A DNA stretch of 64,000 nucleotides. Origin: Aldrovandia affinis (Eukaryota > Chordata > Actinopteri > Notacanthiformes > Halosauridae). Location of the stretch: contig JAINUG010000087.1 of the NCBI GenBank assembly GCA_029706075.1, positions 1,736,001 to 1,800,000 on the forward strand, read 5' to 3'. Made by a program: the position numbers and the translations under genes. Of the stretch, positions 47,442-56,829 are shown in pieces. The notes under the pieces were generated by a model, which saw nothing but the letters and a program-made list of their open reading frames with translations, was not told the origin of the DNA and did no database searches. Each line of letters opens with the position of its first letter. The first letter of the stretch is position 1.

Positions 47442-47801
47442 TGTACTCACTGGTTCTCCATGCTGCCCTTGCGCTTCCTGGGCAGCTCACTAGAGGACGC
47501 AGAGGGGCCGCTGGATGAGCGGGACATCAGGCCGGAGAGAGAGACAGAGAGGCTGGAGCTGTCTTCCCCCACCATCTCCTCTGTAACACACACACACACA
47601 CACTGTACCGTAAGCATAGACAGAGAGCTGAGTTTTACAACCTAAACACGCACGCACGCACAGACACAGACACAGACACAGACACAGACACAGACACAGA
47701 CACCACACCATAAGCATACACAGAGAGACTTGAGCTGTCCTCTACCAGCATTTCCCCTGCAACACACAGACCGTATCATAAACATACACAGAGAGCTGTG
47801 C

Positions 47802-47844
<43 letters not shown>

Positions 47845-50695
47845 ACAGACACACAGACACACAGACACACAGAGAAAACACACACACACACCATTGACTC
47901 TGCTTGCCATTCCATGTTTAATGTGTTTACTTGGTGGTTACATTACAGAACAGCCTACAAAAGTAGATAATATTGTGCAGGGCTACCTAAACATGTAAAT
48001 ATCTGATGGGTTTTTTTCAAACATAGACATATCTGAATACATCTGCCAACATTCCAGCTCAAAAGCAAATACAATTAATTTTAAATGGTTCAAAAATCTG
48101 TTTTACTGAATAACAAAGTCAGCCTGAACGGAAAGTTGTGTGTATGGACTGAATATCTGATTATCAACGATTACCATTCCAGGCCAGTAAACTAGTTCAA
48201 CACACGGAGAACCCTCCAACGTGCTTATTGTTGTCGTTCGCACCAAAATGAGAAGCAGCTGCGGGTCTATTATACATCTGTCTGGCCCCGGAAATACCTT
48301 TCACAAGGGTCACCCCATTATGGTTTCAGTTCTCCCGTGCAACAATAGGCCGCCCACGTTACCCAATTTCTTCACGCGGTCCAGATTCCCAGACAAAACT
48401 ACGCCTTCGCGCATACGGTTGTTCTACTTCCACTGCACGGTCATATAAGGCACGGGGTGATGCGGTGGCGTGCGTCCTCGTTTTGGGGGAACGGGATTTT
48501 AGCGTTCGGCCCGTGCACCTGGGGCATCACGTCAAGGGTGGCGCATTTGGCTGGAGAGAGCGCAGGGCCATGTCAACTCTATAACTCTGTCGCTCCGTAA
48601 CTCCCACTGAAATGCAGCCGTGAGTGCTACACTCCCGCCGTCTCGACGTTCCTGTTAATCGCAAGGGCCACCGTTATCTGAAAAAATATTGCATTGTACT
48701 TTCTTTTCTTTCTTTTTTACATTTGAGACATTTATCAGACGCTCTAATCCAGAGCAATTTACAGTTTTACATTTTTCTTTACATGGAATCCATTTATACA
48801 GCTGGATAATTACTGAATTAATTCAATTAAGTACCTTGCTCAAGGGTACATTGGCAGTGCCCCACCTGGGAATTGAGATTACAAGAAAGCCCATTCCAGC
48901 ACCCCACCTACAGCATCATGCACACCTACAAAATAGCAATATTTACCCCTTCCTTCCTCACTGTAGTGATATTTACCCTTCCTTCCTCACTGTAGTGATA
49001 TTTACCCCTTCCTTCCTCACTGTAGTGATATTTACCCCTCCTTCCTCACTGTAGTGATATTTACCCCTCCTTTTTTCTTGCAGTTGATGAGCCCCTCCCC
49101 CTTGGATGACATGCTCAATGGCTCTTTGTTTCCTGAGAGCACGGGTGCTGAGGTCCCATTTTAAACACAGTGACCCACTGCCCTCAATAACGCATCAGCA
49201 GCCAGGTTTGGAATCCTAGGTTCTGGAGTGGAGATCTGAAACGGGATCACTGGGTCGGGCCCGAGATACTGTGACCCTTACACACGTGGCTCCCACACTC
49301 TCCTATACTGTCCCTCAGTCTTACACCCTCCTACACTGTCCCCCAGTCTGTCCTACACCCTCCTACATTGTCCCTCAGTCTGTCTCTCACACTGTCCTAC
49401 ACTGTCCCTCACACGGTTTGAAACACGACTGTACCAGACCAACCCTGGTGGGGAGCCCCGATCGGGGGTGGCGTTTGGCTGTCTGCCCCAGAAGGAGGAG
49501 AGACGGAGAGAGCTGGCACGAGCTCGCTGAGGTAGGGCAACCTTGTAAACAGGGTTGTGCGAGTTCTGTCTCGGAGGAGACGAACATTGCCTCAAGGTAT
49601 TAGCTTGTCCCGTGGAGGCGAGCAGCAAGTTCGTGGGGGAGGGTAAAAATAAAAACAAATACAGGGTATAATTGGCTACCAAATTGGGAGACAAACGTGG
49701 AAAAGAAATCTGAAACAAAAAATGAAAATACATTAAAAAAATAGTGCTATAATGTGGTATGGCTGAGGAATGACAGCAGGCACCAGTGTAGTTTAATGTT
49801 TAGGGAACTGGGCTTGTAACTCAGTTGTAAGATTGCAGGTTTGATTCCCAGGTGGGGCACTGCCATTGTGCCCTTGAGCAAGGTACTTCATCTGCTTCAG
49901 TAAATCCAACCGTAAAAATGGATAATATGTGGATTATACATTTTAAATTCATAAAGGGGATTAATAACGTGAACAGCAGGTTTTTCAGGTTAAGTTCTCT
50001 TAGCAGAACGAGGGCATAGGTGGAAACTTGTCAAAGGTAAATTCCAAACTGATATCAGGATTTATTTATTTATTTTTACACAGTTGCCAACGTAATGTAA
50101 ATGTAGCAGCACTGAGTGTGTAATGCTTGTAATGTCAGTCGTACATGTATTTGAATAATAAAGCAACTATGATAACTACGACAGGCTATTTTCTAACAAA
50201 TAAAAGTAAAAATCATTGACAGATATGAAACAGTTAATCTATTCCACATTGAATAAACTGGCCACTAGAGGGGGCTGCAGGATGATTCCCCACTGACCTG
50301 TATAACTGGACACAGCGTTTCAGTCTAAAATTGAAGCACATTTAATTCTGTAGACCCTAGCAGCTGGAGGCAAGATTTTCTCCCCATAGGGATCCATTAC
50401 ACATTTTTAAGACGCTGGTTGGTGTGCACGTATCTTAACAGCGCTCTGCAACCATGCGTTCAATATAAAAATAAAGTTTGCAACGTTTTTATACCTCGAA
50501 CGTCAGGACAATATATGTTATCTAGAATGAGAAAGTATTGCCTAGCTAGATTATATATTTTTTAAACACTGGGGATAGAAGCAAAGCAAAAAACATAGCT
50601 TCGCAGCTAATGTGAGACCATTTCAAATTAGCGTTAGTAACGTTACCTGATTTGTCATCGGTATGGTTAAAAGTATCAGTGAGCGTGAAGCTCAT
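35446..50695 (-). CDS. bmal2: BMAL2 / ARNTL2, bHLH-PAS circadian transcription factor (complete CDS)
   Basis: BMAL proteins pair with CLOCK/NPAS2 through bHLH and PAS domains and activate E-box genes in the nucleus. Seventeen exons join with matching phases into 1890 nt, 629 codons plus stop; I recall human BMAL2 as about 636 residues. Layout: NLS-like RKRKGS (about 51-56), bHLH (about 88-139, with His90, Glu94 and Arg98 for E-box contact), PAS-A (about 158-285), PAS-B with PAC (about 345-455), and a C-terminal activation segment with IMSLL. BMAL2 is preferred over BMAL1 because of [29 protein letters not shown] and the ELPRKRKGS context. The C-terminus ([15 protein letters not shown]) is BMAL1-like. 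The ATG at 50695 is the first in frame. An AG at 50699 leaves room for upstream 5' UTR exons. Confidence 0.95.
35806..36284 (+). mobile_element. Mariner-like element with transposase relic
   Basis: Starts AACTGCCAAAATAAAGGAAA and ends with an inverted GTTTCCTTTATTTTTACAGTTA. Inside, the plus strand keeps a decayed transposase end ([15 protein letters not shown] near 36062-36106). It lies in the last bmal2 intron. Confidence 0.8.
36398..36497 (-). CDS. bmal2: bmal2 exon 16
   Basis: [16 protein letters not shown]...SSSDVIM. The acceptor is ACTTCCAG and the donor ATGG|GTATCA. Confidence 0.88.
37011..37101 (-). CDS. bmal2: bmal2 exon 15
   Basis: [20 protein letters not shown]. The acceptor is TCTGCAG and the donor GCT|GTGAGT. 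Confidence 0.9.
37300..37475 (+). mobile_element. LINE 3'-end fragment
   Basis: The translation GHRWKL...[13 protein letters not shown] resembles the C-terminus of L2/CR1-type reverse transcriptase proteins. A related piece is at 49990-50070. Confidence 0.45.
37531..37741. mobile_element. piggyBac-type MITE (TTAA)
   Basis: The ends CCCATTCAGACCT and, inverted, CCCATTAAGACCT are flanked by TTAA on both sides. Confidence 0.8.
38139..38176. repeat. (CACG)n(CA)n microsatellite
   Basis: Simple tract directly beside the GC donor of bmal2 exon 14. Confidence 0.95.
38185..38299 (-). CDS. bmal2: bmal2 exon 14 (GC donor)
   Basis: Encodes the conserved [15 protein letters not shown] block. It ends ACAG|GCAAGAG: the only phase-compatible donor uses GC instead of GT. 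A (TG)n(CGTG)n tract begins just inside the intron. Confidence 0.92.
38477..39300. repeat. Minisatellite (about 17-bp unit) split by a MITE
   Basis: Units like GTCTTAGTGGGGGGA occur at 38477-38561. More degenerate GGAGTC-type units occur at 39127-39300. The 38562-39126 element interrupts the array. Confidence 0.85.
38562..39126. mobile_element. PIF/Harbinger-type MITE (565 bp, TTA duplication)
   Basis: The ends GGCTGTGTTCGAAACCGTTC and, inverted, GGTTGTGTTCGAAACCGTTC are flanked by TTA at 38559-38561 and 39127-39129. The 3-bp TWA duplication is the Harbinger hallmark. Confidence 0.8.
39570..39634 (-). CDS. bmal2: bmal2 exon 13
   Basis: [21 protein letters not shown], a low-complexity linker after PAS-B. 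A (GT)n run (39508-39547) lies about 20 bp past the donor. Confidence 0.88.
40169..40319 (-). CDS. bmal2: bmal2 exon 12: [27 protein letters not shown]
   Basis: Encodes the PAC motif of PAS-B. The donor is ATATC|GTAAGT, giving a Ser codon with the next exon. Confidence 0.96.
40765..40871 (-). CDS. bmal2: bmal2 exon 11: [23 protein letters not shown]
   Basis: Near-invariant BMAL PAS-B segment. The acceptor is TTAACAG and the donor AAAG|GTGCCT. Confidence 0.97.
41190..41500. mobile_element. Retroelement 3' fragment (LINE/SINE-like tail)
   Basis: CTAAAGACCCATCTTTTCCGA resembles a LINE RT tail, and GTCCCTTTGGACAAAAGCG is the common fish retroelement motif. Confidence 0.4.
41577..41820 (-). CDS. 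bmal2: bmal2 exon 10: CTGYMRSW to KFTFVDQR
   Basis: Longest coding exon. It spans the PAS-A/PAS-B linker and the PAS-B start, with [15 protein letters not shown] and [15 protein letters not shown] (BMAL2-like). Confidence 0.97.
42035..42184 (-). CDS. bmal2: bmal2 exon 9: end of PAS-A ([13 protein letters not shown])
   Basis: The acceptor is TTCACAG|CTGGATTGCAG, chosen over the AG at 42174 because only this one completes the Thr codon and gives the conserved TGLQV. The acceptor region is one unit of a 12-copy tandem array (see findings). Confidence 0.93.
42178..42990. repeat. Minisatellite of 12 units (67-76 bp) carrying a 3' splice site
   Basis: Each unit contains AATCCAGCTGTGAACAGCAC, the reverse complement of the exon 9 acceptor, followed by GTGATCAGTGTGAATCCA and CATGATCACTATG. 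Two unit lengths (about 67 and 75-76 bp) differ by an extra AATCCAGTG-type segment. Confidence 0.97.
43018..43135 (-). mobile_element. Mariner-like end fragment
   Basis: Matches the right end of the 51297 element (CTCTAAGGGGTTGAGTGG, CCACCAGAGCCCTTCATT). It abuts the exon 9 minisatellite. Confidence 0.7.
43366..43483 (-). CDS. bmal2: bmal2 exon 8: [16 protein letters not shown]
   Basis: Contains the PAS-A HPKD motif and [10 protein letters not shown]. The donor is AAAA|GTAAGT, phase 1. Confidence 0.96.
43701..43793 (-). CDS. bmal2: bmal2 exon 7: PAS-A core
   Basis: 31 codons, [18 protein letters not shown] then [10 protein letters not shown], typical PAS-A. Phase 0 at both ends. Confidence 0.96.
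44250..45142. repeat. Minisatellite (42-bp unit, about 8 units) split by a MITE
   Basis: The unit is GCCACACCCCCACACCTGTG followed by TCACAATGGGACAGAGGACTAA. Three units lie left and five right of the 44355-44931 element. Confidence 0.95.
44355..44931. mobile_element. PIF/Harbinger-type MITE (577 bp, TAA duplication)
   Basis: The ends TGCTGCGTTCACGTG and, inverted, TGGTGCATTCATGTG are flanked by TAA (44352-44354 and 44932-44934). Removing the element with one TAA rebuilds a normal 42-bp unit. Confidence 0.85.
45157..45236 (-). CDS. bmal2: bmal2 exon 6: bHLH-PAS linker and PAS-A start
   Basis: Encodes [18 protein letters not shown]. The donor AGG|GTAAGA lies only about 15 bp from a 42-bp minisatellite. 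Confidence 0.95.
45558..46012. repeat. (ATT)n and (AAT)n tracts flanking bmal2 exon 5
   Basis: Simple ATT repeats at 45558-45597 and TAAT/ATAATT repeats at 45975-46010 lie on either side of the bHLH exon. Confidence 0.8.
45708..45865 (-). CDS. bmal2: bmal2 exon 5: bHLH domain
   Basis: Encodes [16 protein letters not shown] through [13 protein letters not shown], i.e. the whole bHLH. Proline replaces the Ala that BMALs usually have directly before the E-box-contacting His. The donor is AAAG|GTACAC. Confidence 0.97.
46179..46220 (-). CDS. bmal2: bmal2 exon 4: linker to basic region
   Basis: A 42-nt exon encoding [12 protein letters not shown], preceding the basic region as in other BMALs. The donor is TCAG|GTAACG. 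Confidence 0.88.
46342..46380 (-). CDS. bmal2: bmal2 exon 3: acidic linker
   Basis: A 39-nt micro-exon encoding [12 protein letters not shown]. The acceptor is TTCCAG and the donor ACAG|GTATCT; phases 2/2 fit both neighbours. Confidence 0.85.
46618..47450. repeat. CA-rich satellite with 5'-splice-site-like copies
   Basis: Long CA-rich DNA. Its right part (47106-47450) repeats a roughly 110-bp unit: CTGTATATGTGTG, TTGTACTCATTGG, ATGCTGTATACAGG, (CA)n, GAGCACTCTCCC. The last unit runs into bmal2 exon 2. Confidence 0.9.
47451..47580 (-). CDS. bmal2: bmal2 exon 2: Ser-rich N-terminus and NLS
   Basis: Encodes a Ser-rich stretch, then [13 protein letters not shown]. The donor CCA|GTGAGT sits at the edge of a minisatellite that carries altered copies of it. 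Confidence 0.92.
47584..47888. repeat. CA and CAGACA microsatellites
   Basis: (CA)n at 47587-47602 and 47804-47838, and (CAGACA)n at 47660-47702, all in bmal2 intron 1. Confidence 0.9.
48715..48905 (+). mobile_element. Fish SINE-like repeat
   Basis: TTATCAGACGCTCTAATCCA, then AAGTACCTTGCTCAAGGGTA and CCCCACCTGGGAATTGAG are standard modules of abundant fish retroelements. Confidence 0.55.
49084..49164 (+). other. Orphan exon-like frame on the plus strand
   Basis: A good acceptor (CCTTTTTTCTTGCAG) is followed by 26 codons, [20 protein letters not shown]..., and TAA. Composition and codon use look protein-coding, like a terminal exon. It lies antisense in bmal2 intron 1, and I could not find partner exons or name the gene. 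Confidence 0.3.
49425..49735 (+). mobile_element. tRNA-derived SINE
   Basis: Diverged member of the 18955 family (GGCTGTCTGCCCCAGAAGG, then TTGGCTACCAAATTGGGAGA). Confidence 0.65.
49785..49930 (+). mobile_element. Fish tRNA-type SINE
   Basis: Head GTAGTTTAATGTTTAGGGAA, B box AGGTTTGATTCCCAG, then GGGGCACTGCCATTGTGCCC and TTGAGCAAGGTACTTCATC. Weaker relatives lie near 24520, 25470, 52800 and 56210. Confidence 0.7.
50647..50695 (-). CDS. bmal2: bmal2 exon 1 (coding part)
   Basis: Encodes [16 protein letters not shown] plus one base. The donor is TCAG|GTAACG. The sequence just upstream ends TTTTAG|TG, so this may be an internal exon with the 5' UTR starting further right. Confidence 0.82.
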
Positions 50696-51296
50696 CACTA
50701 AAAGTGGCTAATATAAATAAATTCCGGGATAGAGAAAGTTTAAATTTAAGCTCATAAAGAATAATGTATTAATTCGATGTATATTAGACAAAAACGTTAC
50801 CACAAAATGACCCATACCTATAGTTAGAAGAAGAAAAAACACTTATCTTACACCATATGGGTCTCTCGCTCATTTAAGTGCATTGGAACACTCTTTACAA
50901 GTACAACGTTAAAATAGGTTTAACTGCTTACTTGAATACAGATTGCATATTTATTGAAAGATTTACCTCAGAGTGAGGTCAAATACAGAAAATCTACAAA
51001 ACAGTCTTGTGTGTTCGGGGATTTCTCGCTTGTCTGTCATATCTGTTAATACGTACGCATTAATAACGTACATACCCAACTAGCACATAATGCTAGCGTA
51101 ATGTGTAATTACATTTCTAGAAGAAAATTAATTACATTTTTCATACACAGAGATCCAGGAAGTATGGGTCGGTCCAAAGATGGGCAGCGTAAGGAAGACT
51201 GGACAAGGACGTTAACGTTGCGAGCCTGAATATTAGGTTGGTATACGCCTACCGCCAGAAAGATGTCCGTTAAGTCCATTATAAGGACTAATACAG

Positions 51297-51775
51297 GTAA
51301 CTGCCAAAGGAAACACCAACATAACGTGTCTTAATAGGACACTGGGCCACCATCAGCCAGAACAGTTTCATTGTGTCTTGGCATAGATTCTACACGTGTC
51401 TGGAACTCTATTGGAGGGATGTAACACGATTATTCCACCAGAAATTCCATTATTTTATGTTTTGTTGATGATGGTGGAAAACACCGTCTCAGGTGCCACT
51501 TCAGAATCTCCCCTAAGTGAGATCTGGTGACTGAGACGGCCTGGTGACAATGCCCCTTGTAGATGGGGGCATTGTCATCCTGGAAGAAACCACTCCCATC
51601 AGGAAAGAAATGCTTCACCATAGGATGAAGATAATCACTCAAAATGGCTTTGTATTTATTGGCGTTGACCTCTAAGGGTTGAGTGGACCTAAACCACACC
51701 AGGAAAATGCACCCCACCTCATAACAGAACCACCAGAACCCTTCATTTATTCAAGTGTTTCCTTTATTTGGCAAT
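51297..51775 (-). mobile_element. Mariner-like element (about 480 bp)
   Basis: The ends ACAGGTAACTGCCAAAGGAAA and, inverted, TAATTGCCAAATAAAGGAAA. Read leftward it retains pieces of the same transposase (KGHCHQAVSV, EILKWHLRR). Confidence 0.8.
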
Positions 51776-51799
51776 TACACACACACATATATATATACA

Positions 51800-51948
51800 T
51801 GCCATTTAGCAGGCACTTTTATCCAAAGCGACTTACAGTAGTGAATGTATACATTTATCAGTATATGTGGCCCCGATGGGACTCGAACCCACCACCTAAG
51901 CGCTGTCAGTGCCATGCTCTACCTACTGAGCCATGCAGAACTGCAGTT
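51800..51948 (-). mobile_element. tRNA-derived SINE
   Basis: On the minus strand: A-box TGGCTCAGTAGGTAGAGCAT, B-box GGTTCGAGTCCC, then the tail CTGTAAGTCGCTTTGGATAA. The tRNA-like head could be mistaken for a tRNA, but it lacks a clear cloverleaf. Confidence 0.7.
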
Positions 51949-51999
51949 ACCCCAGAAATACGCAATTATTATGGCTGATATACGAGATACCCACAAGTG

Positions 52000-53800
52000 T
52001 TCACTTTATCCGGACATCCCCATGGTTATTAAAATAGGGTTCACATGAAAGAAACTGTTAAAACCGATTATTATTTGATTTATAAGTTCAAAAACAATTG
52101 ATCTCTTTATTATCATCATAATAATGTAATGTAGCCTGATCTCTTTGTTGTTATTAAATTATGAAAAGAAAGGTCCACACAAACGGTTATGCTACGACAC
52201 TAGACACCATTTATATTGAATGAGATCAGCTGCTGATGGGTGATCCTTATGAAAAACCAGTTCAGGACAATTATCCATTTCAAGGCAACTTACTGGTTGT
52301 CAATGGGAGTTTGTGTGTGTGTGTGTGTGTGTGTTTGCGTGCATGAACACGGAGAGCCAGTTGCAGCCATGGGAATATTAAAAATAGGTCATGAATAAAA
52401 TAAATAATTGCAAACTCCAGTCTACCTGTGAAGTAGACTTCTTGACAGCTGCTCTTTCTGGCAACCACTAAAAATGGCCAATCATAATGTCCATGGCATA
52501 TTCAATTTGAGGTGGAATCCATTAAAGATACTCATTCTTTATATCTAACAATGATGAGCTGGTTGAGATCAAACAGAAGGTGTCCCGAGCAGTTGACTCG
52601 ATTTTTAGTTCAAATTCCTAGAGGCAGTCTCGCAGTACTACCACAAGAGGGCGCCAATAATTCTGCTTCGGGTTTTAAAATAGAGTTGCACGTGCAAAAT
52701 CAGCTATCACTTTACCTACTTATATAATGCGGGTACAGTGACCTACATAGTAAAGCCTCCTCCTGTTTTAGTTATAGCTATATATTTTTTATGAAACAAG
52801 GTGGTAGACGGAAGCCGCAATTAGGAACTGGGCTAAAATTACAGGTTTGAATCCTAGATGACCAGTGTTGTTGCACCCTGTTATAAGTAATTTACCCTGA
52901 ATATTTCAGTAAAGTATTATTATAATTGATATTATTATTACTGGTCATTTCATTTAATTTGTTTCTACCATGGTTCCCTCTGAAGGATTTGCTTTGTGAA
53001 GTTATTTGTGACTTGATTGTAGAAATGCACCACACAAATCAAATGGATTGATAAATATGCAGGAAGTGATATGGAAAATGAATACCATGCAAGGCACTCT
53101 GAATGACAATTAACAAATCACCAATCAAATGAAAAAGGAATAATTCTGGCAATGGTTATTTGTTCCAAAATTGGCATTTAAACTTTCCCCATCCCCATAT
53201 TTGACATGTTTCTCTCAAATTACAGCTAACTGGAGGAAAGGCACATCTGCCTGTGGGCACCTGCTGTTGGAAGGGATTAATGCTAGGGTATCCCATGAAA
53301 CCCTGGCTACCTTAAAGTTTGCATGCTCACCTGTAGTTTGAACTTTGAGTGGTTCTCCATGGCCACACAAATATTACTGCCCCAGGTAAACTCACAAGCC
53401 TTCTGCTGGCACAGTCCACAAACGGAATCAACTCCACTGCATTTCTTGATGCTAAAAACCAGAGGTAGCCTATATAGATGTTTTGGATAATGAAGTCGTT
53501 ATTTTGAGAGGATAACCTAATTTTGGACTACAGATGCAATGCAAGCGGTCATTTTGATTTGTGTTCACACCAGCATTCTGTGCAATACCACGCGCTGCTG
53601 CTCTGGCCTTTGTGTTTTCACACTTCACCAAAAAACACCATCTTCTGACCACAAGCGCCCATCATTTTGGTATCACAACTTTTTCCAAGCAGTGGTCTTT
53701 AGTTATGAAGACCAACTGACCTGGTCATCCTGCAGGTCACTCAGTAACATGGCAGGGTTGTATGTCCTTGGTGCAATGATGTGGACCGCAGTAAGGAACC
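52000..53800. other. Upstream intergenic, mostly unrecognised
   Basis: (GT)n at 52313-52334, a weak SINE at 52800-52920, otherwise no feature I can name. Confidence 0.5.
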
Positions 53801-53970
53801 AGATCATGACCGTGACAGTGCCGACTGTGGCCGGAAGTCCCACAAGGCAATGCAAAATTGTGCATAGCGTTGCCCAAAGAGGGAGTGTTTCGGTCTGCAA
53901 AGTTCAGAACTCTAAACGTCAAATGGGGATTTAACCAGTCTATCCGTGTTATATTAAGGGGCAATTGTCA
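53800..53970 (+). mobile_element. tRNA-derived SINE fragment
   Basis: CCGACTGTGGCCGGAAGTCC with the following CACAAGGCAATGC matches the central block of the 16675 copy. Confidence 0.5.
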
Positions 53971-54839
53971 GACAGGGCACACGTCATAAAACGTCCAAAA
54001 CAATCAAGCGTAAACCGCATCGGAGGTCAAAGTCTGAATGGCAAAGCAATTCAAACCGGAGTGTATAGGGGGCGGAATGATCTATGTTTACCGCGGGTCT
54101 GCCATTTAATTGTAAATCAGTGCTGTTATTAGCCTGACAGACTTGATCCGCGAATGCAAATAGATGACGAGCGCTTGGAAAAGCACAGAAGGTGTGAAAA
54201 CCTTGAACAGCAAGAAACCTTGCCTTGGCAATCAAAGGCACTACGTCGAGTGCTGGGCAATTCACATATATTTTTAGATCACCAATGACGCAGAAGCGAT
54301 TTATTACGCCAAACCTTCCAGTGTCCGTTTCTTTTGTGTAGGTTTTTTTTTTTTTTTTTGCAGTTTGGCAGGGATATTTTTAGTCAGTACACTGCCAAAT
54401 GTCATTGCGTTGAGTTTTGCATTGTCGACGCACCCGTATAGGTAGGCTATATGGTACTCAAAGGCCCAAGTTAGTTCATCCGAGTTGAACTAATCGATTG
54501 CAATACGAAAATATCTCAGTTGCATATTATCAAATACTTCAACACCAGCGAAACATTTACAGCATTTTAATAATTAATCTGTCACTTTAATATGAAGACA
54601 AATCCCAAACACTGGCATCGAAAATCTCACAATTATTTTTAATTCGTATTTCTCGTAACTGATTTCCAGTCACCCACTATCATAGACGCATAGCCTACAT
54701 GTTGCATGGACGAAGAGAGCGAACGGCTCCTGATCAACCGCACTAAAAATAGATCCTACGCAAGACCCATAAAACACAATCATTCATTCGACCTACTTTC
54801 ATTGAAATGAATCATATCAATTAAAGCCATCGCCGAGGC

Positions 54840-55175
54840 CAGTTATTTACATTTTAAAGGGAGGTTCTCCCTCTCCCGTGAGCCAAGCAGCGATTCACGA
54901 GGAGAACCTCCTCAACCAGCCGCTTTCTGAGGACTCGATCCGTCGTGCTCCCGCCGATTCAAACTCCTAAGCTCCATCATTACACGTAGAGAGGATCTCA
55001 TGCCTGTCTGAGGATGCTTTTGAAGAACGTACACACGCCCTCACATTCGGCCCCGAGATTTCAAGGAGGACTGCAGAGTGGAAAGCAGCGTCTAGCAGCA
55101 CGCGCTTCAGAGAACAGCGCACGCGCTTCTGAATGCACATAGGCCGCTGTAGTGATTAGATGAGCCGACACAAAT
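54840..55175. promoter_or_regulatory. CpG-richer block, candidate promoter or 5' UTR exon
   Basis: This stretch is clearly richer in G+C and CpG than its surroundings (GCGCACGCGCTTC, CCGTCGTGCTCCCGCCG). It lies 4 kb upstream of the bmal2 ATG and could hold a bmal2 non-coding first exon. Strand and start site are not determinable. Confidence 0.35.
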
Positions 55176-55772
55176 ACGTTCCAGTGTACGAAAGGAAATT
55201 GTGGATAAAAATGGGTTTAAAAAAGAACTTATGCCACATTTAGGCCGCCTAGTGTAGGGGAATCAATGGATGCGCCCTGCTGGGCTCAGAACTTTTTCCT
55301 GCAAAACCTTTGACGATTGTCGCATTGTGTTTCCACACCAGATAATTTAACCAGGTACAGAGGGAATCGGCAATCAAAAAGACAGAAATCCCACATGGCT
55401 AGCGAAAGCAGGGGCGCTTGGAGACACCATTCACTTTAAGTGAGTCAGATTGGATTTTTTTTTATATTCGCCTGTTAAAATAATAATACTTTTAAAATGG
55501 TTTAGAACGCTTGTACTTTGTATAAATATATATGGTATTTCCCATGCAATTTATTGTTGCTTGTCTTTTGTTTTATTATTTGCTATTTTCTTGTCATAAG
55601 TGGATGTACTTTTTCCCTGTTTGTGCATGTATTTTGTTTTGTTTGTTCTTATTTTTTACACATACTTTTCTTTTTCTGTAGTTTATTGGAGACAGGTGTT
55701 GGAAATTAGCCTTTAGCTATAAACATTTAATACAATGCATCTGATCCTTTTTTTTAACATTGTAACAATTCA

Positions 55773-55893
55773 GAGAGAGAGAGAGAGAGGGAGGGAAAGA
55801 GGGAGGGAGGGAAAGAGAGAGGGAGGGAAAGAGAGAGGGAGAGAAGAGGAGAGGGAGATGAAGAAGGGGAGAGAGGGATAGAGAGAGGAAGAG
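55773..55893. repeat. (GA)n purine tract
   Basis: About 120 bp almost purely purine on the plus strand (GAGAGAGGGAGGGAAAGAG...). Confidence 0.95.
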
Positions 55894-56310
55894 ATGATAA
55901 GCATGCCTCCTCATCTGGGCCCGACATCCCGATCCACAGAAGAGCAGCATGAATTTCATCCATTTGTTAATTGTTTGTGACAATGACATCATATTTATCA
56001 CTATGCTTTGATGGCACTCAGAATTACTTAACGCCCACGCTTCAGACAGATCAGGGTCGAAATGCACTTCAATTCCATAAAATTGCACTCTGGCAGAAAA
56101 ACAGACTTGTTACAAAGACATTTTTTAATGATGACCTGATTTACATGGATACAATAAACCAACAAAGCATGGTATAAATATATTGATGGTGATGTCATAC
56201 ATACGAGTGGTCCAGTGGAACTTATAAGCCTATGATTACAGGCTGAATTTCAAGGTGCATTGCCAGAGCACGGAGTTGCTTTAGTAAATATCCAGCTGTA
56301 TGAATATACA

Positions 56311-56755
56311 GGTAACTGGAAACATAAGTAATTGAAGGGTTCTGGCAGCTCTGTCACTCAAGCCCTTAGAGGGCAAGGTAAACGTCAATGAATATCCTGA
56401 TGGGAGTGGTCTCTTCCAGGATGACAATGCCCCCATCCACAAGGCACGAGTGGTCACTGAATGGTTTGATGAGCATGAAAACAATGTACCTTATGCCATG
56501 GCCTCTCAGTCACCAGATTTCAACCCATTTGAACACTGATGGAAGATTCAGGAGTGGTGCTGCAAACAGCGCTATCCACCATCATCAACAAAACACCAAC
56601 GATGGAATTTCTTGTGTAAGAATGGTGTTACATCCCTCCAATAGAGTTCCAGACAATCTATGCCAAGGCACATTGAAGCTATTTTGGTGGCTCAATGCTG
56701 TAGTAAGACACTTTATGCTGGTGTTTTCTTTTTCTTGGCAGTTACCTGTATGTGT
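56311..56755 (+). mobile_element. Mariner-like element with transposase relic
   Basis: Same family as 35806 and 51297. Starts CAGGTAACTGGAAACATAAG, ends TTGGCAGTTACCTGTA, with a degraded transposase tail between. Confidence 0.75.
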
Positions 56756-56829
56756 AAAAACATAAGCTGTGTAGGTCCTGAATGAGGGTGCCAGTGAAAT
56801 AAAGAACAATAATATTTAGACTCACATCT

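Noticed and set aside
46500..47518. Long open frames (up to 251 codons) on both strands
   Set aside because: They are translations of CA/TG repeats and the 110-bp array (HTHTHT, VCVCVC); no conserved protein content.
48689..49054. 121-codon plus-strand frame
   Set aside because: It runs through a SINE and a short TTTACCCCTCCTTCCTCAC tandem repeat, so it is not a gene.
35446..50695. Calling the clock gene bmal1
   Set aside because: The bHLH and PAS-B signatures are BMAL2-like. Only the C-terminal tail is BMAL1-like, which may be ancestral.
51880..51945. A functional tRNA gene on the minus strand
   Set aside because: It has A and B boxes but no convincing acceptor stem, and it continues into a fish SINE tail.
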